Shown in pieces: positions 51,847 to 61,518 of a stretch of DNA of 64,000 nucleotides (position 1 is its first letter; each line of letters starts with the position of its first letter). The stretch covers positions 372,001 through 436,000 of the forward strand of contig NZ_BMSF01000004.1 of assembly GCF_014649015.1 (NCBI RefSeq), read 5' to 3'. This DNA comes from Streptomyces narbonensis. Lineage in GTDB: Bacteria; Actinomycetota; Actinomycetes; Streptomycetales; Streptomycetaceae. The translations under genes and the position numbers were made by a program. Under the pieces are notes generated by a model. That model was not told the origin of the DNA. It worked only from the letters and a program-made list of their open reading frames with translations, and made no database searches.

Positions 51847-52872
51847 GTGGCCAAGGTGACGCGGGATGACGTAGCTCGACTGGCAGGTACTTCGACCGCG
51901 GTCGTGAGCTACGTGATCAACAACGGACCCCGGCCGGTCGCCCCGGCCACGCGCGAGCGTGTCCTCGCCGCCATCAAGGAGCTGGGCTACCGCCCCGACC
52001 GGGTGGCCCAGGCGATGGCGTCCCGGCGCACGGACCTCATAGGCATGATCGTCCCGGACGCCCGGCAGCCGTTCTTCGCCGAGCTGGCGCACGCGGTCGA
52101 GCAGGCCGCCGCCGAGCGCGGGAAGATGGTCCTCGTCGGCAACTCCGACTACCGCACCGAACGCGAGATCCACTACCTGCGGGCCTTCCTCGGGATGCGG
52201 GTCTCCGGACTGATCCTGGTCAGCCAGGGCATGAGCGAGCAGGCCGCGAGCGAGATCGAGGCCTGGGACGCGCGCGTGGTGCTGCTCCACGAGCGGCCCG
52301 AGGCGATCGACGACGTGGCCGTCGTGACGGACGACATCGACGGCGCCAAGCTCGCCGTCCGGCACCTCCTGGAGCACGGCCACGCCTACGTGGCCTGCCT
52401 GGGCGGCGTCCCGAACACCCCGGCCGTCGGCGACCCCGTCGCCGACCACGAGGAGGGCTGGCGCCAGGCCATGCTGGAGGCGGGCCTGTCGATCGAGGGC
52501 CGGTTGTTCCAGGCCCCGTACAACCGCTACGACGCCTACCAGGTGGCCCTGAAGCTGCTCGCGGGACCGGACAGGCCGCCGGCCATCTTCTGCTCCACCG
52601 ACGACCAGGCCTTCGGCGTCTTGCGGGCGGCACGCGAGCTGCGCATCGAGGTGCCCACGGAGCTGGCGGTCGCGGGCTTCGACGACGTGAAGGAGGCGGC
52701 GCTCACGGACCCGCCGCTGACCACGGTCTCCTCGGACCGCCCGGCGATGGCACGCGCGGCGGTGGACCTGGTCCTGGACGACGGACTGCGCGTCGCCGGC
52801 TCGCGCCGCGAGCGGCTCAAGCTCTTCCCTTCGGCCCTCGTCGTCCGCCGCTCCTGCGGCTGCGGAGAGTAA
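51847..52872 (+). CDS. LacI family transcriptional regulator
   Basis: A 341-aa LacI-type repressor. The HTH (residues 3-25, [24 protein letters not shown]) and hinge ([24 protein letters not shown]) are followed by the periplasmic-binding-like sensor domain ([15 protein letters not shown] ... [33 protein letters not shown]). The ligand is unknown. It ends with an unusual RRSCGCGE containing two cysteines. GTG 51847 is 24 bp after glnR. Confidence 0.9.
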   Translation: MAKVTRDDVARLAGTSTAVVSYVINNGPRPVAPATRERVLAAIKELGYRPDRVAQAMASRRTDLIGMIVPDARQPFFAELAHAVEQAAAERGKMVLVGNSDYRTEREIHYLRAFLGMRVSGLILVSQGMSEQAASEIEAWDARVVLLHERPEAIDDVAVVTDDIDGAKLAVRHLLEHGHAYVACLGGVPNTPAVGDPVADHEEGWRQAMLEAGLSIEGRLFQAPYNRYDAYQVALKLLAGPDRPPAIFCSTDDQAFGVLRAARELRIEVPTELAVAGFDDVKEAALTDPPLTTVSSDRPAMARAAVDLVLDDGLRVAGSRRERLKLFPSALVVRRSCGCGE

Positions 52873-52979
52873 CCCGCCCCTCCCTCCACCCCCCTGTTTA
52901 TATGGGGCATACAGGGTTCTGTCGGGCTTCTCAGCCGGTCCTCAGACGGCTCTCATGTACGACTCCGAGAGTCGTGGCC

Positions 52980-54059
52980 ATGACGGACTTCCAGGAGCAG
53001 CAGCCACAGCAGCAGCCGTACTACCCGCCGCAGCCCCCGTACCCCCCGACCCGGCCGATCACCACCGAGCCGGGGACCACGATCTGGCCGTCCGGCGGGC
53101 ACGTCCCGCCGCCCGTCGAGCCCCCGGTCGCCGCCACCGCGGCGGCCGCCGCCGCTCCGGGCTCCCGCCGTCGCGCCAAGCGGGGGGTCGGGCTCCTCGC
53201 AGCCGTGGCCATCGCGGCCGCGGCGGTCGGCGGCGGCACGGCGACCCTCGTCCAGCAGCTGACCGCCGACAGCCCCGTCACCGCCTCCTCGGTCGTGAAC
53301 GGCACGAACGTCTCCGCGAGCAGCGTCGGCACGGTCGCCGGCGTCGCCCAGGCCGTCTCCCCCTCCATCGTCGAGATCTCCGCGACCTCGAACTCCGGCC
53401 AGTCCACCGGCTCGGGCGTGATCATCACCTCCGACGGCGAGATCGTCACCAACAACCACGTGATCTCCGGCGCCTCCTCGATCTCCGTCCAGCTCAGCGA
53501 CGGGAAGAAGTACGAGGCCGAGGTCGTCGGCACGGACCCCGACAAGGACCTCGCGCTGATCAAGCTCCAGGGCGCCTCCGGCCTCAGGGCCGCCACGCTC
53601 GGCGACTCGTCCGGGGTGAAGGTCGGCGAGGAGGTCGTGGCGATCGGCTCCCCCGAGGGCCTCACCGGCACCGTCACGAGCGGCATCGTCTCCGCGCTCG
53701 ACCGGGACGTGACCGTCGCCAAGGACGACGACGGCGGCAGCCAGGACCAGCAGCAGGGCCAGCGGTACGACCCGCGGCAGGGCTGGCCGTTCGAGTTCGG
53801 CGGACAGCAGTTCAACGGCGACACGGGCTCGTCGAAGACGACGTACAAGGCGATCCAGACCGACGCCTCGCTCAACCCGGGTAATTCCGGCGGCGCCTTG
53901 ATCAATATGAAGGGCGAGATCATCGGAATCAATTCGGCCATGTATTCGCCCAGTTCTTCGAACGGTTCCACGGCCGGAAGTGTCGGTCTCGGATTCGCCA
54001 TTCCGATCGACGCGGTGAAGGCCGACCTCGACAGCCTGCGCGCGGGCGGCGACAACTGA
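52980..54059 (+). CDS. HtrA-like membrane-anchored serine protease
   Basis: A 359-aa trypsin-like protease with a Pro/Gln-rich cytoplasmic start, one membrane helix (about 65-90) and an extracellular S1C domain. The triad is His in VTNNHVIS, Asp in DKDLALIK and Ser in NPGNSGGAL. No PDZ domain follows, so it is a short form. A linker rich in Asp/Gln/Gly ([15 protein letters not shown]) is inserted. From about 53,880 to 54,005 the codon choice becomes markedly AT-ending. It lies 33 bp before a two-component pair. Confidence 0.9.
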   Translation: MTDFQEQQPQQQPYYPPQPPYPPTRPITTEPGTTIWPSGGHVPPPVEPPVAATAAAAAAPGSRRRAKRGVGLLAAVAIAAAAVGGGTATLVQQLTADSPVTASSVVNGTNVSASSVGTVAGVAQAVSPSIVEISATSNSGQSTGSGVIITSDGEIVTNNHVISGASSISVQLSDGKKYEAEVVGTDPDKDLALIKLQGASGLRAATLGDSSGVKVGEEVVAIGSPEGLTGTVTSGIVSALDRDVTVAKDDDGGSQDQQQGQRYDPRQGWPFEFGGQQFNGDTGSSKTTYKAIQTDASLNPGNSGGALINMKGEIIGINSAMYSPSSSNGSTAGSVGLGFAIPIDAVKADLDSLRAGGDN

Positions 54060-54091
54060 CCGGCGAACGGGCGTCGTGCGAGGCTGAGCCC

Positions 54092-54817
54092 ATGACTGGC
54101 CAGCAGAGCGAAGCCGAGCGCATCCTGATCGTCGAGGACGAGCCCGCCGTGCGGGAGGCCCTCCGCCGCAGCCTCGCCTTCGAGGGGTACGACACCCAGG
54201 ACGCCGTCGACGGGCTCGACGCACTCGCGCGGATGGAGGCGTACGCCCCCGACCTCGTCGTCCTCGACGTCCAGATGCCCCGGATGGACGGGCTCACCGC
54301 GGCCCGGCGGATCAGGGCGGCCGGCTCGACCGTGCCGATCCTCATGCTGACCGCCCGCGACACCGTCGGCGACCGGGTCACCGGCCTCGACGCGGGCGCG
54401 GACGACTACCTCGTGAAGCCCTTCGAGCTCGACGAGCTCTTCGCGCGGATCCGGGCGCTGCTCCGGCGCAGCTCGTACGCCTCGGCCGCCGCGGCCCCGG
54501 CCGACGACGACGTGCTGTCCTTCGAGGACCTGCGGATGGACCTGGCGACGCGCGAGGTGACCCGGAGCGGGCGGACGGTGGAGCTGACGCGCACCGAGTA
54601 CACGCTCCTGGAGATGTTCCTGGCGCACCCGCGGCAGGTCCTGACCCGCGAGCAGATCCTCAAGGCGGTGTGGGGCTTCGACTTCGAGCCGAGCTCGAAC
54701 TCGCTCGACGTGTACGTGATGTACCTGCGGCGCAAGACGGAGGCGGGCGGCGAGCCGCGCCTCGTGCACACGGTGCGGGGCGTCGGTTACGTCCTGCGGG
54801 GAGGCGGCGGAGAGTGA
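54092..54817 (+). CDS. OmpR-type response regulator
   Basis: A 241-aa response regulator. The receiver has acidic ED at 15-16, phospho-Asp59 (LVVLDVQMP) and Lys in [10 protein letters not shown]. The winged helix (about 145-238) contains [32 protein letters not shown] and ends [14 protein letters not shown]. Its stop overlaps the start of the kinase gene (GTGA). MprA/CseB-like; it may control the upstream HtrA gene, as MprAB does in mycobacteria (inference). Confidence 0.93.
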   Translation: MTGQQSEAERILIVEDEPAVREALRRSLAFEGYDTQDAVDGLDALARMEAYAPDLVVLDVQMPRMDGLTAARRIRAAGSTVPILMLTARDTVGDRVTGLDAGADDYLVKPFELDELFARIRALLRRSSYASAAAAPADDDVLSFEDLRMDLATREVTRSGRTVELTRTEYTLLEMFLAHPRQVLTREQILKAVWGFDFEPSSNSLDVYVMYLRRKTEAGGEPRLVHTVRGVGYVLRGGGGE

Positions 54818-56304
54818 CCGGCCCCGAGACCGGCGCGGTGAGCGGGACCGGTGGCGCCCGCTCAGCGCCTCCCAGGACCCGTTTCCGGCCCCTGGCCTGG
54901 TTCCGCTCGCGGCCCCTGCGGTCGCGGCTCGCGCTGCTCACCGCCTTCGCGGTGGCGGTCGCGGTGGCGGCGGTCTCGCTGGCCTGCTGGTTCGTGACGC
55001 GGGCCCAGCTGGAGGCCGAGCTGGACTCCTCGCTGCGCAGCAGCAGGCTGGACGACGCCTCGGTGGGCACCCTGATCACCCTGTGCCGCCAGGGCACGAC
55101 GCCGCCCCCGATGGGGGGCTCGTACACGGTGCAGGTGATCCTCGCCAACGGCAGCGTCTGTACCTCCGGCCAGGCCCCGATCCCGGCCGGCCCCGCCGAC
55201 CTCGCGGTGGCGCGCGGGCAGCTGACGTACGCGCTGCACACGGTGAAGGACGAGGACGGCCGGGAGATGCGGGTCTACACCTACCCGCAGCAGGTCCCGC
55301 CCGGCCTCGCCCTCGCCGTCTCCGTCGCCCGTCCGCTCGCCGAGGTCGACAACTCGATGTCCACCCTGCGCTGGATGCTGCTCCTGGTCTCCGGGATCGG
55401 CGTCGTCGGCGCCGGCGCGGCCGGCCTGTGGGTGGCACGGACCGGTCTCGAACCGGTCGACCGGCTGACGGGGGCCGTCGAGCACGTGGCCGCGACCGAG
55501 GACCTGACCGTCCGCATCCCGGTGGAAGGCGAGGACGAGATCGCCCGGCTGTCGCGCTCCTTCAACGCGATGACGGCGGCGCTCGCGACCTCCCGCGACC
55601 GGCAGTCGCAGCTGATCGCCGACGCCGGTCACGAGCTCCGTACGCCCCTCACGTCGCTGCGGACGAACATCGAGCTGCTCGCGCGGAGCGAGGAGACCGG
55701 CCGGGCGATCCCGGCGGACGACCGGCGGGCCCTGATGGCCTCGGTGAAGGCGCAGATGACGGAGCTGGCGGCGCTGATCGGCGACCTCCAGGAGCTGGCC
55801 CGCCCGGACACGGCGCGGCCCGGGCCCCTGGAGGTCGTACCGCTGCACGGCATCCTCCGCTCGGCCCTGGACCGGGCCCGGCTGCGCGGCCCGGAGCTGA
55901 CCTTCGTCACGGACCTCGCGCCCTGGTACGTACGGGCGGAGCCGGCGGCGATCGAGCGCGCCCTCGTCAACGTCCTGGACAACGCGGTGAAGTTCTCGCC
56001 GCCGCGGGGCGCGGTCGAGGTGACCCTGATGCGGGGCGAGCTGAAGGTCCGGGACCACGGGCCCGGCATCCCGCCGGACGAGCTCCCGCACGTCTTCGAA
56101 CGCTTCTGGCGCTCCCCGTCGGCCCGCAGTCTGCCGGGCTCGGGCCTGGGGCTCTCGATCGTCGCCCGTACGGTCCACCAGGCGGGCGGCTCGGCGATCC
56201 TCGCCCCGGCCCCGGGCGGTGGCACGGTGGCGACGCTCCGGCTGCCGGGCGCGCCGACTCCGCCGCCGTCAGTTGTGGCGGATGAGGGACGCGACGAGGC
56301 CTGA
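54814..56304 (+). CDS. Sensor histidine kinase (MprB-like)
   Basis: A 496-aa kinase with two membrane helices (about 34-60 and 185-207) flanking an extracellular sensor. HAMP follows ([21 protein letters not shown]), then HisKA with phospho-His in [13 protein letters not shown], then HATPase with [22 protein letters not shown] and [15 protein letters not shown] 54814 overlaps the regulator stop. Its 3' end overlaps the convergent PI-PLC-like gene by 36 bp. Confidence 0.93.
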   Translation: MTGPETGAVSGTGGARSAPPRTRFRPLAWFRSRPLRSRLALLTAFAVAVAVAAVSLACWFVTRAQLEAELDSSLRSSRLDDASVGTLITLCRQGTTPPPMGGSYTVQVILANGSVCTSGQAPIPAGPADLAVARGQLTYALHTVKDEDGREMRVYTYPQQVPPGLALAVSVARPLAEVDNSMSTLRWMLLLVSGIGVVGAGAAGLWVARTGLEPVDRLTGAVEHVAATEDLTVRIPVEGEDEIARLSRSFNAMTAALATSRDRQSQLIADAGHELRTPLTSLRTNIELLARSEETGRAIPADDRRALMASVKAQMTELAALIGDLQELARPDTARPGPLEVVPLHGILRSALDRARLRGPELTFVTDLAPWYVRAEPAAIERALVNVLDNAVKFSPPRGAVEVTLMRGELKVRDHGPGIPPDELPHVFERFWRSPSARSLPGSGLGLSIVARTVHQAGGSAILAPAPGGGTVATLRLPGAPTPPPSVVADEGRDEA

Positions 56305-57120
56305 GCGGGTGTTCGGGTAGTCCATGGCGACGATGCCGAGGCCCTTCCAGGTGTTCGCCGTGCCGTCCAGGAAGCCGTGGACCCGGGGGTTGAGGTTGTC
56401 GGAGTTCCAGCGCGGCGGCAGGGACGCGGACGTGCTGACGAAGTTGATGTACAGCTTGCCGGGCTGTTCGACGGCCGCGCGGAAGTGGGCCTCGATCTTG
56501 GGGTACTTGGCGTTCGGCAGGGCGTTCCAGTCGTCCTGGATCGCGATGGCCCCGCCGTCCCACCACTTGAGGCCGGGCAGCCCGCCGTTGTCGGCGATGA
56601 GGACGACCTTGCCGCGGGCCTCGCCGAGGGCGGGAAGGGTGTCGCCGATGCGGAACAGCGACCGCCAGCCGCGGTTGCCGAGGTAGTCGTCGAAGATCGC
56701 GCGGAAGGTGGCGTCGGAGTCCGAGGAGTACTCCTGTTTGACCCGCATGAGGACGGTCTCGGAGGGGTGGGCGGCGAGGAAGTCGCGGCAGGCGATGAGG
56801 ACGTCGCCGAACATCATGTTCTGGTAGGAGGGGCCGTGGTGGATGGCGAAGGAGCCGCCGGTCACCCGGCACCGGATGTCCAGGAACCTGATGCCGCTGT
56901 CCAGTTGCTGGGCGATGGTGGTGTTCTGGCACTCGGACCAGGGGCCGCCGAAGCGGGCGCCGGAGTCGTGGGTGCCGGGGATGGTCAGCTGCCGCAGGGC
57001 CGTCCCGTCCCCGTGCGCCGCCATCCAGGCCCGTACGTCCACGGCGGACGCGGTGGGCGCCCCGAGCATCACTCCGGCCCCGGCGGCGAGAGCCCCCACG
57101 AGAAAACGTCGTCGCTCCAT
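56269..57120 (-). CDS. Secreted phosphatidylinositol-specific phospholipase C-like protein
   Basis: A 283-aa exported protein with a Tat-like signal (MERRRFLVGALAAGAGVML). The PI-PLC X domain has catalytic His in LTIPGTHDSGARFG and in FAIHHGPSYQNM, with Arg in FLDIRCR. Such enzymes cleave phosphatidylinositol or its glycans. It is convergent and overlapping with the kinase gene. Confidence 0.9.
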   Translation of the reverse strand: MERRRFLVGALAAGAGVMLGAPTASAVDVRAWMAAHGDGTALRQLTIPGTHDSGARFGGPWSECQNTTIAQQLDSGIRFLDIRCRVTGGSFAIHHGPSYQNMMFGDVLIACRDFLAAHPSETVLMRVKQEYSSDSDATFRAIFDDYLGNRGWRSLFRIGDTLPALGEARGKVVLIADNGGLPGLKWWDGGAIAIQDDWNALPNAKYPKIEAHFRAAVEQPGKLYINFVSTSASLPPRWNSDNLNPRVHGFLDGTANTWKGLGIVAMDYPNTRSGLVASLIRHN

Positions 57121-57179
57121 GGGCGGATGATGTCAGGGTCACGACAAACACACCAGAGGTCTGCCGCACGTACGCGAAA

Positions 57180-57215
57180 GGGGGCGGCGGCCCGTCGGAA
57201 CGGTCCGCCGCCCCC
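57180..57215 (-). terminator. Terminator after the 5'-nucleotidase gene
   Basis: A perfect 11-bp stem (GGGGGCGGCGG with CCGCCGCCCCC) with a 14-nt loop lies 22 bp past the 5'-nucleotidase stop. Confidence 0.75.
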
Positions 57216-57236
57216 TCGCTCAGGGGCCCGGAAGGG

Positions 57237-59087
57237 CTACTTGACGACCGTGATGCGGCCCGTCGCCGGCGGAGTCAGCGGCGCGGTGGCCGAGGAGTGC
57301 GCCCCCAGGTAGGCGGTGAACATGTCCAGGTCGGACGCGCCGACCAGCTTGTTCTTGTGCTCCTTCAGGACAGCGAAGCCGTCGCCGCCACCGGACAGGA
57401 ACTCGTTCATCGCGACCCGGTAGGTCTTCGCCGGGTCGATCGCCTCACCGTTGAGCCGCACCGAGTCCACCACGATCCGGTCGGCACCGGCCTTCGTCAT
57501 GTCCAGGGTGTACGTGAAGTTCTTCGACACCTGGAGGATCTTCGGGGCCGCCAGGTTGAGGCCGCTGACCTGCTGCTGGAGCGTGGTGACGAGCTGGGCG
57601 CCGGTCAGGTCGACCGCCGTCATCATGTTGGTGAACGGCTGGACGGTGTACGCCTCGCCGTAGGTCACGACCCCGTCGCCCTCGGCGCCGGACTGCTTGT
57701 GGGTCAGCGGCGCGCGGACGCCTCCCGGGTTCATCAGGGCGAGCTGCGCACCGCCCTTGTCCGCCGGGGCCATGCCCTCCAGCTGCGCGTCCGCGATCAG
57801 GTTGCCCAGCGGCTTCTCGTACACCGTCGCATCGAGGGGGTTCTCGATGTCGGCGGAGATGTGACCGACGGGACGGCCGGCGATCGGCGCGGCCAGGTCC
57901 TTCCAGCGCTTGATCAGCTTGCTCATGTCGTCGGCCGGCTTCACGTCACGGGTGACGACGTGGTTCGCGGAGGCGACGGCGGTGCGGACGATGTCCTTCG
58001 TACGACGGTCGTAGGTGAGCGTCGTGTCGGTGTAGAGCCGGCCGAAGGAGGCCGCCGACGTGACCGTGCGCGGCTTGCCCGAGGGGTCCGGGATCGAGCA
58101 CGCGTACGCCTGGTGCGTGTGGCCGGTGACCAGGGCGTCGACCTGCGGGGTCACGTTCTTGGCGATGTCCACGATCGGGCCGGAGATGCCGGCGCCGGCG
58201 CCCGGGGTGTCGCAGTCGTAGTTGTACGCGCCGGAGGCGGGCAGGCCGCCCTCGTGGAGCAGCGCGACGATCGACTTCACGCCCTTGCGCTCCAGCACCT
58301 TGGCGTACTTGTTGATCGTCTCGACCTCGTCGCCGAACTTCAGGCCCTTGATGCCCTCGGCGGAGACGATGTTCGCCGTGCCTTCCAGGGTCACGCCGAT
58401 GAAGCCGATCTTGACGCCGTCGCGCTCCCAGATGAAGTACGGGTCGAGCAGCGGCTTGCCGCTCTTCTCGTCCGTCACGTTGGCCGTGAGGTACGGGAAC
58501 TTCGCCCCCTTGAAGCGCTTGCCCTCCTCGAAGCAGCCCTCGGTCGGGTGACAGCCGCCGTTCTGTATGCGGGCCAGCTCGCGGGCGCCCTCGTCGAACT
58601 CGTGGTTGCCGACCGAGCTCACGTCGAGCTTCAGCTTGTTCAGCGCCTCGATGGTCGGCTCGTCGTGGAACAGCCCGGAGACCAGCGGAGAGGCGCCGAT
58701 CATGTCGCCCGCGGCGGCGGTGACGGAGTACCGGTTGCCCTGGCGGGCCTGCCGCAGGTGCGTGGCCAGGTACTCGACGCCGCCGACGTCGTTGACGGTC
58801 TCGGTCGTGCCGTCTTCCTTGAGGCGGGTGAGGCGGCCCGACGAGCCGGTCGGCGGTTCCAGGTTGCCGTGGAGGTCGTTGAAGGACAGGAGCTGGACGT
58901 CGACCATGCGGCCCCAGCCCTTGCCGTTCCCGTAACCGCTCCCGCTCGCGGCCTCGGCGGCGAACCCGTCTCCGGCGGCACCCGCCGACGACGGCATCGC
59001 GGCGAAGAGCGCCCCGACGGTCGCCAGTCCCGCGCCCGCGGCCAGAATCCGCCGCCCGGTCTTGTTCTTCCTCGGTGTCGCTGCCAT
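57237..59087 (-). CDS. Secreted 5'-nucleotidase / 2',3'-cyclic phosphodiesterase family
   Basis: A 616-aa exported bifunctional-type nucleotidase. A signal peptide (1-38) is followed by the metallophosphatase domain (about 60-370, LLSFNDLHGNLEPP, SVGNHEFDEGA and VTGHTHQAYAC give metal ligands). The C-terminal 5'-nucleotidase domain follows (about 410-590; NPGGVRAPL, FTNMMTAVDLTGAQL, NEFLSGGGDGFAVL). It frees phosphate from extracellular nucleotides, fitting the phosphate theme of the region. ATG 59087 is the start; mshD is divergent. Confidence 0.93.
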   Translation of the reverse strand: MAATPRKNKTGRRILAAGAGLATVGALFAAMPSSAGAAGDGFAAEAASGSGYGNGKGWGRMVDVQLLSFNDLHGNLEPPTGSSGRLTRLKEDGTTETVNDVGGVEYLATHLRQARQGNRYSVTAAAGDMIGASPLVSGLFHDEPTIEALNKLKLDVSSVGNHEFDEGARELARIQNGGCHPTEGCFEEGKRFKGAKFPYLTANVTDEKSGKPLLDPYFIWERDGVKIGFIGVTLEGTANIVSAEGIKGLKFGDEVETINKYAKVLERKGVKSIVALLHEGGLPASGAYNYDCDTPGAGAGISGPIVDIAKNVTPQVDALVTGHTHQAYACSIPDPSGKPRTVTSAASFGRLYTDTTLTYDRRTKDIVRTAVASANHVVTRDVKPADDMSKLIKRWKDLAAPIAGRPVGHISADIENPLDATVYEKPLGNLIADAQLEGMAPADKGGAQLALMNPGGVRAPLTHKQSGAEGDGVVTYGEAYTVQPFTNMMTAVDLTGAQLVTTLQQQVSGLNLAAPKILQVSKNFTYTLDMTKAGADRIVVDSVRLNGEAIDPAKTYRVAMNEFLSGGGDGFAVLKEHKNKLVGASDLDMFTAYLGAHSSATAPLTPPATGRITVVK

Positions 59088-59238
59088 CTCTCCCCTAGTC
59101 CCCTTGCCCCGTTTCGCGGCCTTGATCTACTCCCCGTTGCGCGTGCAGCCTAGAGTCAACGCGCGTAGCGCAACAGGGGGTAGCTGGTTACAAGACAGTT
59201 GCCTCTTGCTGACGAGCTGTCGCCGTAGGCTCGTACCC

Positions 59239-60165
59239 ATGACTTCCGACGCGGCGCCGGCCCTCGAACCGGGACGGCAGATCCACACGTATGACGAGCT
59301 CTCCCCCGAGCAGGTCCAGGACGTACTGGAGCTCCTCGAGGCCGCCGACCGGACCGACGGGCTGCACGCCGTGTCCGAGCAGGGGCGGCTCTACCTGCGG
59401 CACGGCCGCCGCGAGGGCGTGCGCCACTTCCTGCTCTCCGTCGGCCCGCACCTCTACGGCTACGCCCAGCTGGAGGAGACCGACCCGATCGAGGCCCCGG
59501 CCGCCGAGCTGGTCGTCCACCCGTCCCACCGCGGCCGCGGCCACGGCCGGGCACTCGGCACCGCCCTGCTCGCCGCCTCCGGCAAGCGGCTGCGCGTCTG
59601 GGCGCACGGCGGCAAGGCGGCGGCCCGGCACCTCGCACAGGTCCTCGGCCTGACGCTCTTCCGCGAACTCCGCCAGCTGCGGCGGCCCCTGACCCCGCTC
59701 GACATCCCGGAGCCGGTCCTGCCCGAGGGCGTCACCGTGCGTACGTTCGTCCCCGGCCAGGACGACACGGCCTGGCTCGCCGTCAACGCGACCGCGTTCG
59801 CACACCACCCGGAGCAGGGCTCGCTCACGCAGCGGGACCTGGACGACCGGACGGCCGAGCCGTGGTTCGACCCGAAGGGCTTCTTCCTCGCGGAGCGGGA
59901 CGGGAAGCTGATCGGCTACCACTGGACGAAGACGCACGCCGAGGAGCAGCTCGGCGAGGTGTACGTGGTGGGCATCCTGCCCGACGCGCAGGGCGGCGGC
60001 CTCGGCAAGGCGCTCACGGCGATCGGCCTGCGGCACCTGGCGGCGCAGGGACTGCCGACGGCGATGCTGTACGTGGACGCGGACAACACGGCGGCGGTGC
60101 GGGTCTACGAGGGCCTCGGCTTCACGACGCACGAGGTGGACCTGATGTACCGCACGGAGTCGTAG
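59239..60165 (+). CDS. mshD: Mycothiol synthase MshD
   Basis: A 308-aa mycothiol synthase with two GNAT domains. It acetylates Cys-GlcN-Ins in the last step of mycothiol synthesis. The N-terminal half has VVHPSHRGRGHGRALGTALL and the C-terminal half has VYVVGILPDAQGGGLGKALTAIGLRHL followed by LYVDADNTAAVRVYEGLGF. ATG 59239 (MTSDAAPALEPGRQ) is the family start. It complements mshA at 12.8-14.2 kb. Confidence 0.93.
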   Translation: MTSDAAPALEPGRQIHTYDELSPEQVQDVLELLEAADRTDGLHAVSEQGRLYLRHGRREGVRHFLLSVGPHLYGYAQLEETDPIEAPAAELVVHPSHRGRGHGRALGTALLAASGKRLRVWAHGGKAAARHLAQVLGLTLFRELRQLRRPLTPLDIPEPVLPEGVTVRTFVPGQDDTAWLAVNATAFAHHPEQGSLTQRDLDDRTAEPWFDPKGFFLAERDGKLIGYHWTKTHAEEQLGEVYVVGILPDAQGGGLGKALTAIGLRHLAAQGLPTAMLYVDADNTAAVRVYEGLGFTTHEVDLMYRTES

Positions 60166-60241
60166 GAGGGTCACGAGGGGCTCCGCGACGGGCTCTGTAA
60201 CGCCTGTTGCTCAGGGGGCGGTTGACACCGCCCCCTTCTTT

Positions 60242-60281
60242 CCACCACCCTTTCACTACTTGATTAGTGAAAGGGTGGTGG
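60242..60281. promoter_or_regulatory. Perfect 17-6-17 palindrome, GntR operator
   Basis: CCACCACCCTTTCACTA, spacer CTTGAT, and its exact complement end 8 bp before the GntR start codon. TTGACA lies just upstream (60222-60227). Such a palindrome in front of a YtrA-type regulator is its autoregulatory operator. Its T/A-rich centre contrasts with its surroundings. Confidence 0.8.
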
Positions 60282-60289
60282 AAGGGAAC

Positions 60290-60676
60290 GTGGTCGAGTA
60301 CCGCATCGACCGGCGCAGTGGCGTCGCCACCTACCTCCAGATCGTCCAGCAGACGAAACAGGCCCTCCGGATGGGCCTCCTGGAGCCCGGCGACCGACTG
60401 CCCACCGCACGCGAGGTCGTCGAATCGACGGCCATCAACCCCAACACGGTCCTCAAGGCCTACCGCGAGCTCGAACGCGAAGGCCTCGTCGAGGCCCGCC
60501 GCGGCCTCGGCACCTTCGTCCGCGCCACGCTCGGCACAGGCCCCGCCGACTCGCCCCTGCGCGGCGAACTCACCGACTGGGCCCGCCGCGCCCGCGCCGC
60601 CGGACTGGACCGCGAGGACGTGTCCGCGCTCTTCACATCCGTACTGAAGGAACACTTCGAGGGGGACGACGCATGA
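60290..60676 (+). CDS. GntR (YtrA subfamily) transcriptional regulator
   Basis: A 128-aa regulator, mostly a winged helix (IVQQTKQALRMGLLEPGDRLPTAREVVESTAINPNTVLKAYRELEREGLVEARRGLGTFV, about 15-75) with a short C-terminal helix. This is the YtrA type that sits in front of ABC exporters. GTG 60290 with AAGGGA upstream is used, since the longer frame begins inside the operator palindrome. It overlaps the ATPase start (ATGA). Confidence 0.92.
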   Translation: MVEYRIDRRSGVATYLQIVQQTKQALRMGLLEPGDRLPTAREVVESTAINPNTVLKAYRELEREGLVEARRGLGTFVRATLGTGPADSPLRGELTDWARRARAAGLDREDVSALFTSVLKEHFEGDDA

Positions 60677-61518
60677 CGAGAGACGGCATCGCGCTGGAGG
60701 CCGATCTCCTGGGCAAGAAATACGGGGGGAGGGGCCGCGGCTGGGCGCTGCGGGGCTGCACCTTCGCCCTCCCCGCCGGGCGGATCTGCGCCCTCGTCGG
60801 CCCGAACGGCGCCGGCAAGTCCACCCTCCTCGCCCTCACCGCCGGGCTCCTGCGCCCCACCGAGGGCACGATCCAGGCCCCGCCCCGCGAGCACCTCGCG
60901 TACGTCGCCCAGGACAAGCCGCTCCACCCCCGGCTGTCCGTCGCCGACACCCTGCGCATGGGCCGCGAGCTCAACCCGGGCCGCTGGGACGAGACCGCGG
61001 CGCAGCGCGTGATGGCCGACGAGCTCGACCCGCACGCGCTCGTCCGCGACCTCTCCGGCGGCCAGCGCACCCGGGTCGCCCTCGCGCTCGCCCTCGGCAA
61101 GCGCGCCGAACTCCTGCTCCTCGACGAGCCGATGGCCGACCTCGACCCGCTCGCCCGCCACCAGCTCATGGGCTTGCTCATGGCCGACGCGGCCGAGAAC
61201 GGCACGACCGTCGTCATGTCCTCGCACATCCTCACCGAGCTGGAGGGCGCCTGCGACCACCTCCTCCTGCTCCGCGGCGGCCAGGTCCGCCTCGACGGCA
61301 CCGTGGACGAACTCCTCGCCGCCCACACCCTGCTCACCGGCCCCGTCGCCGACCTCGCCCCGCACACGGTGGTCGAGTCCCGCACGACAGGCCGTCAGCT
61401 CACGGCCCTGATCCGCCACGAGGGCCCGGTCGAAGGCCCCTGGGAGACCCAGGAACCCTCCCTGGAAGACCTCCTCCTCGCCCACCTCCGCACCACCCCC
61501 GAAGGAGCCCCGGCATGA
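60673..61518 (+). CDS. ABC transporter ATP-binding protein
   Basis: A 281-aa ATPase. Walker A is GPNGAGKST (about 43-51), the signature is LSGGQRTRVALALAL and Walker B is LLLLDEPMADLDPLA. The Q-loop is VAQDKPL and the switch is SSHIL. Coupled by 4-nt overlaps to the GntR gene before and the permease after. Probably an exporter; the substrate is unknown. Confidence 0.95.
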   Translation: MTRDGIALEADLLGKKYGGRGRGWALRGCTFALPAGRICALVGPNGAGKSTLLALTAGLLRPTEGTIQAPPREHLAYVAQDKPLHPRLSVADTLRMGRELNPGRWDETAAQRVMADELDPHALVRDLSGGQRTRVALALALGKRAELLLLDEPMADLDPLARHQLMGLLMADAAENGTTVVMSSHILTELEGACDHLLLLRGGQVRLDGTVDELLAAHTLLTGPVADLAPHTVVESRTTGRQLTALIRHEGPVEGPWETQEPSLEDLLLAHLRTTPEGAPA

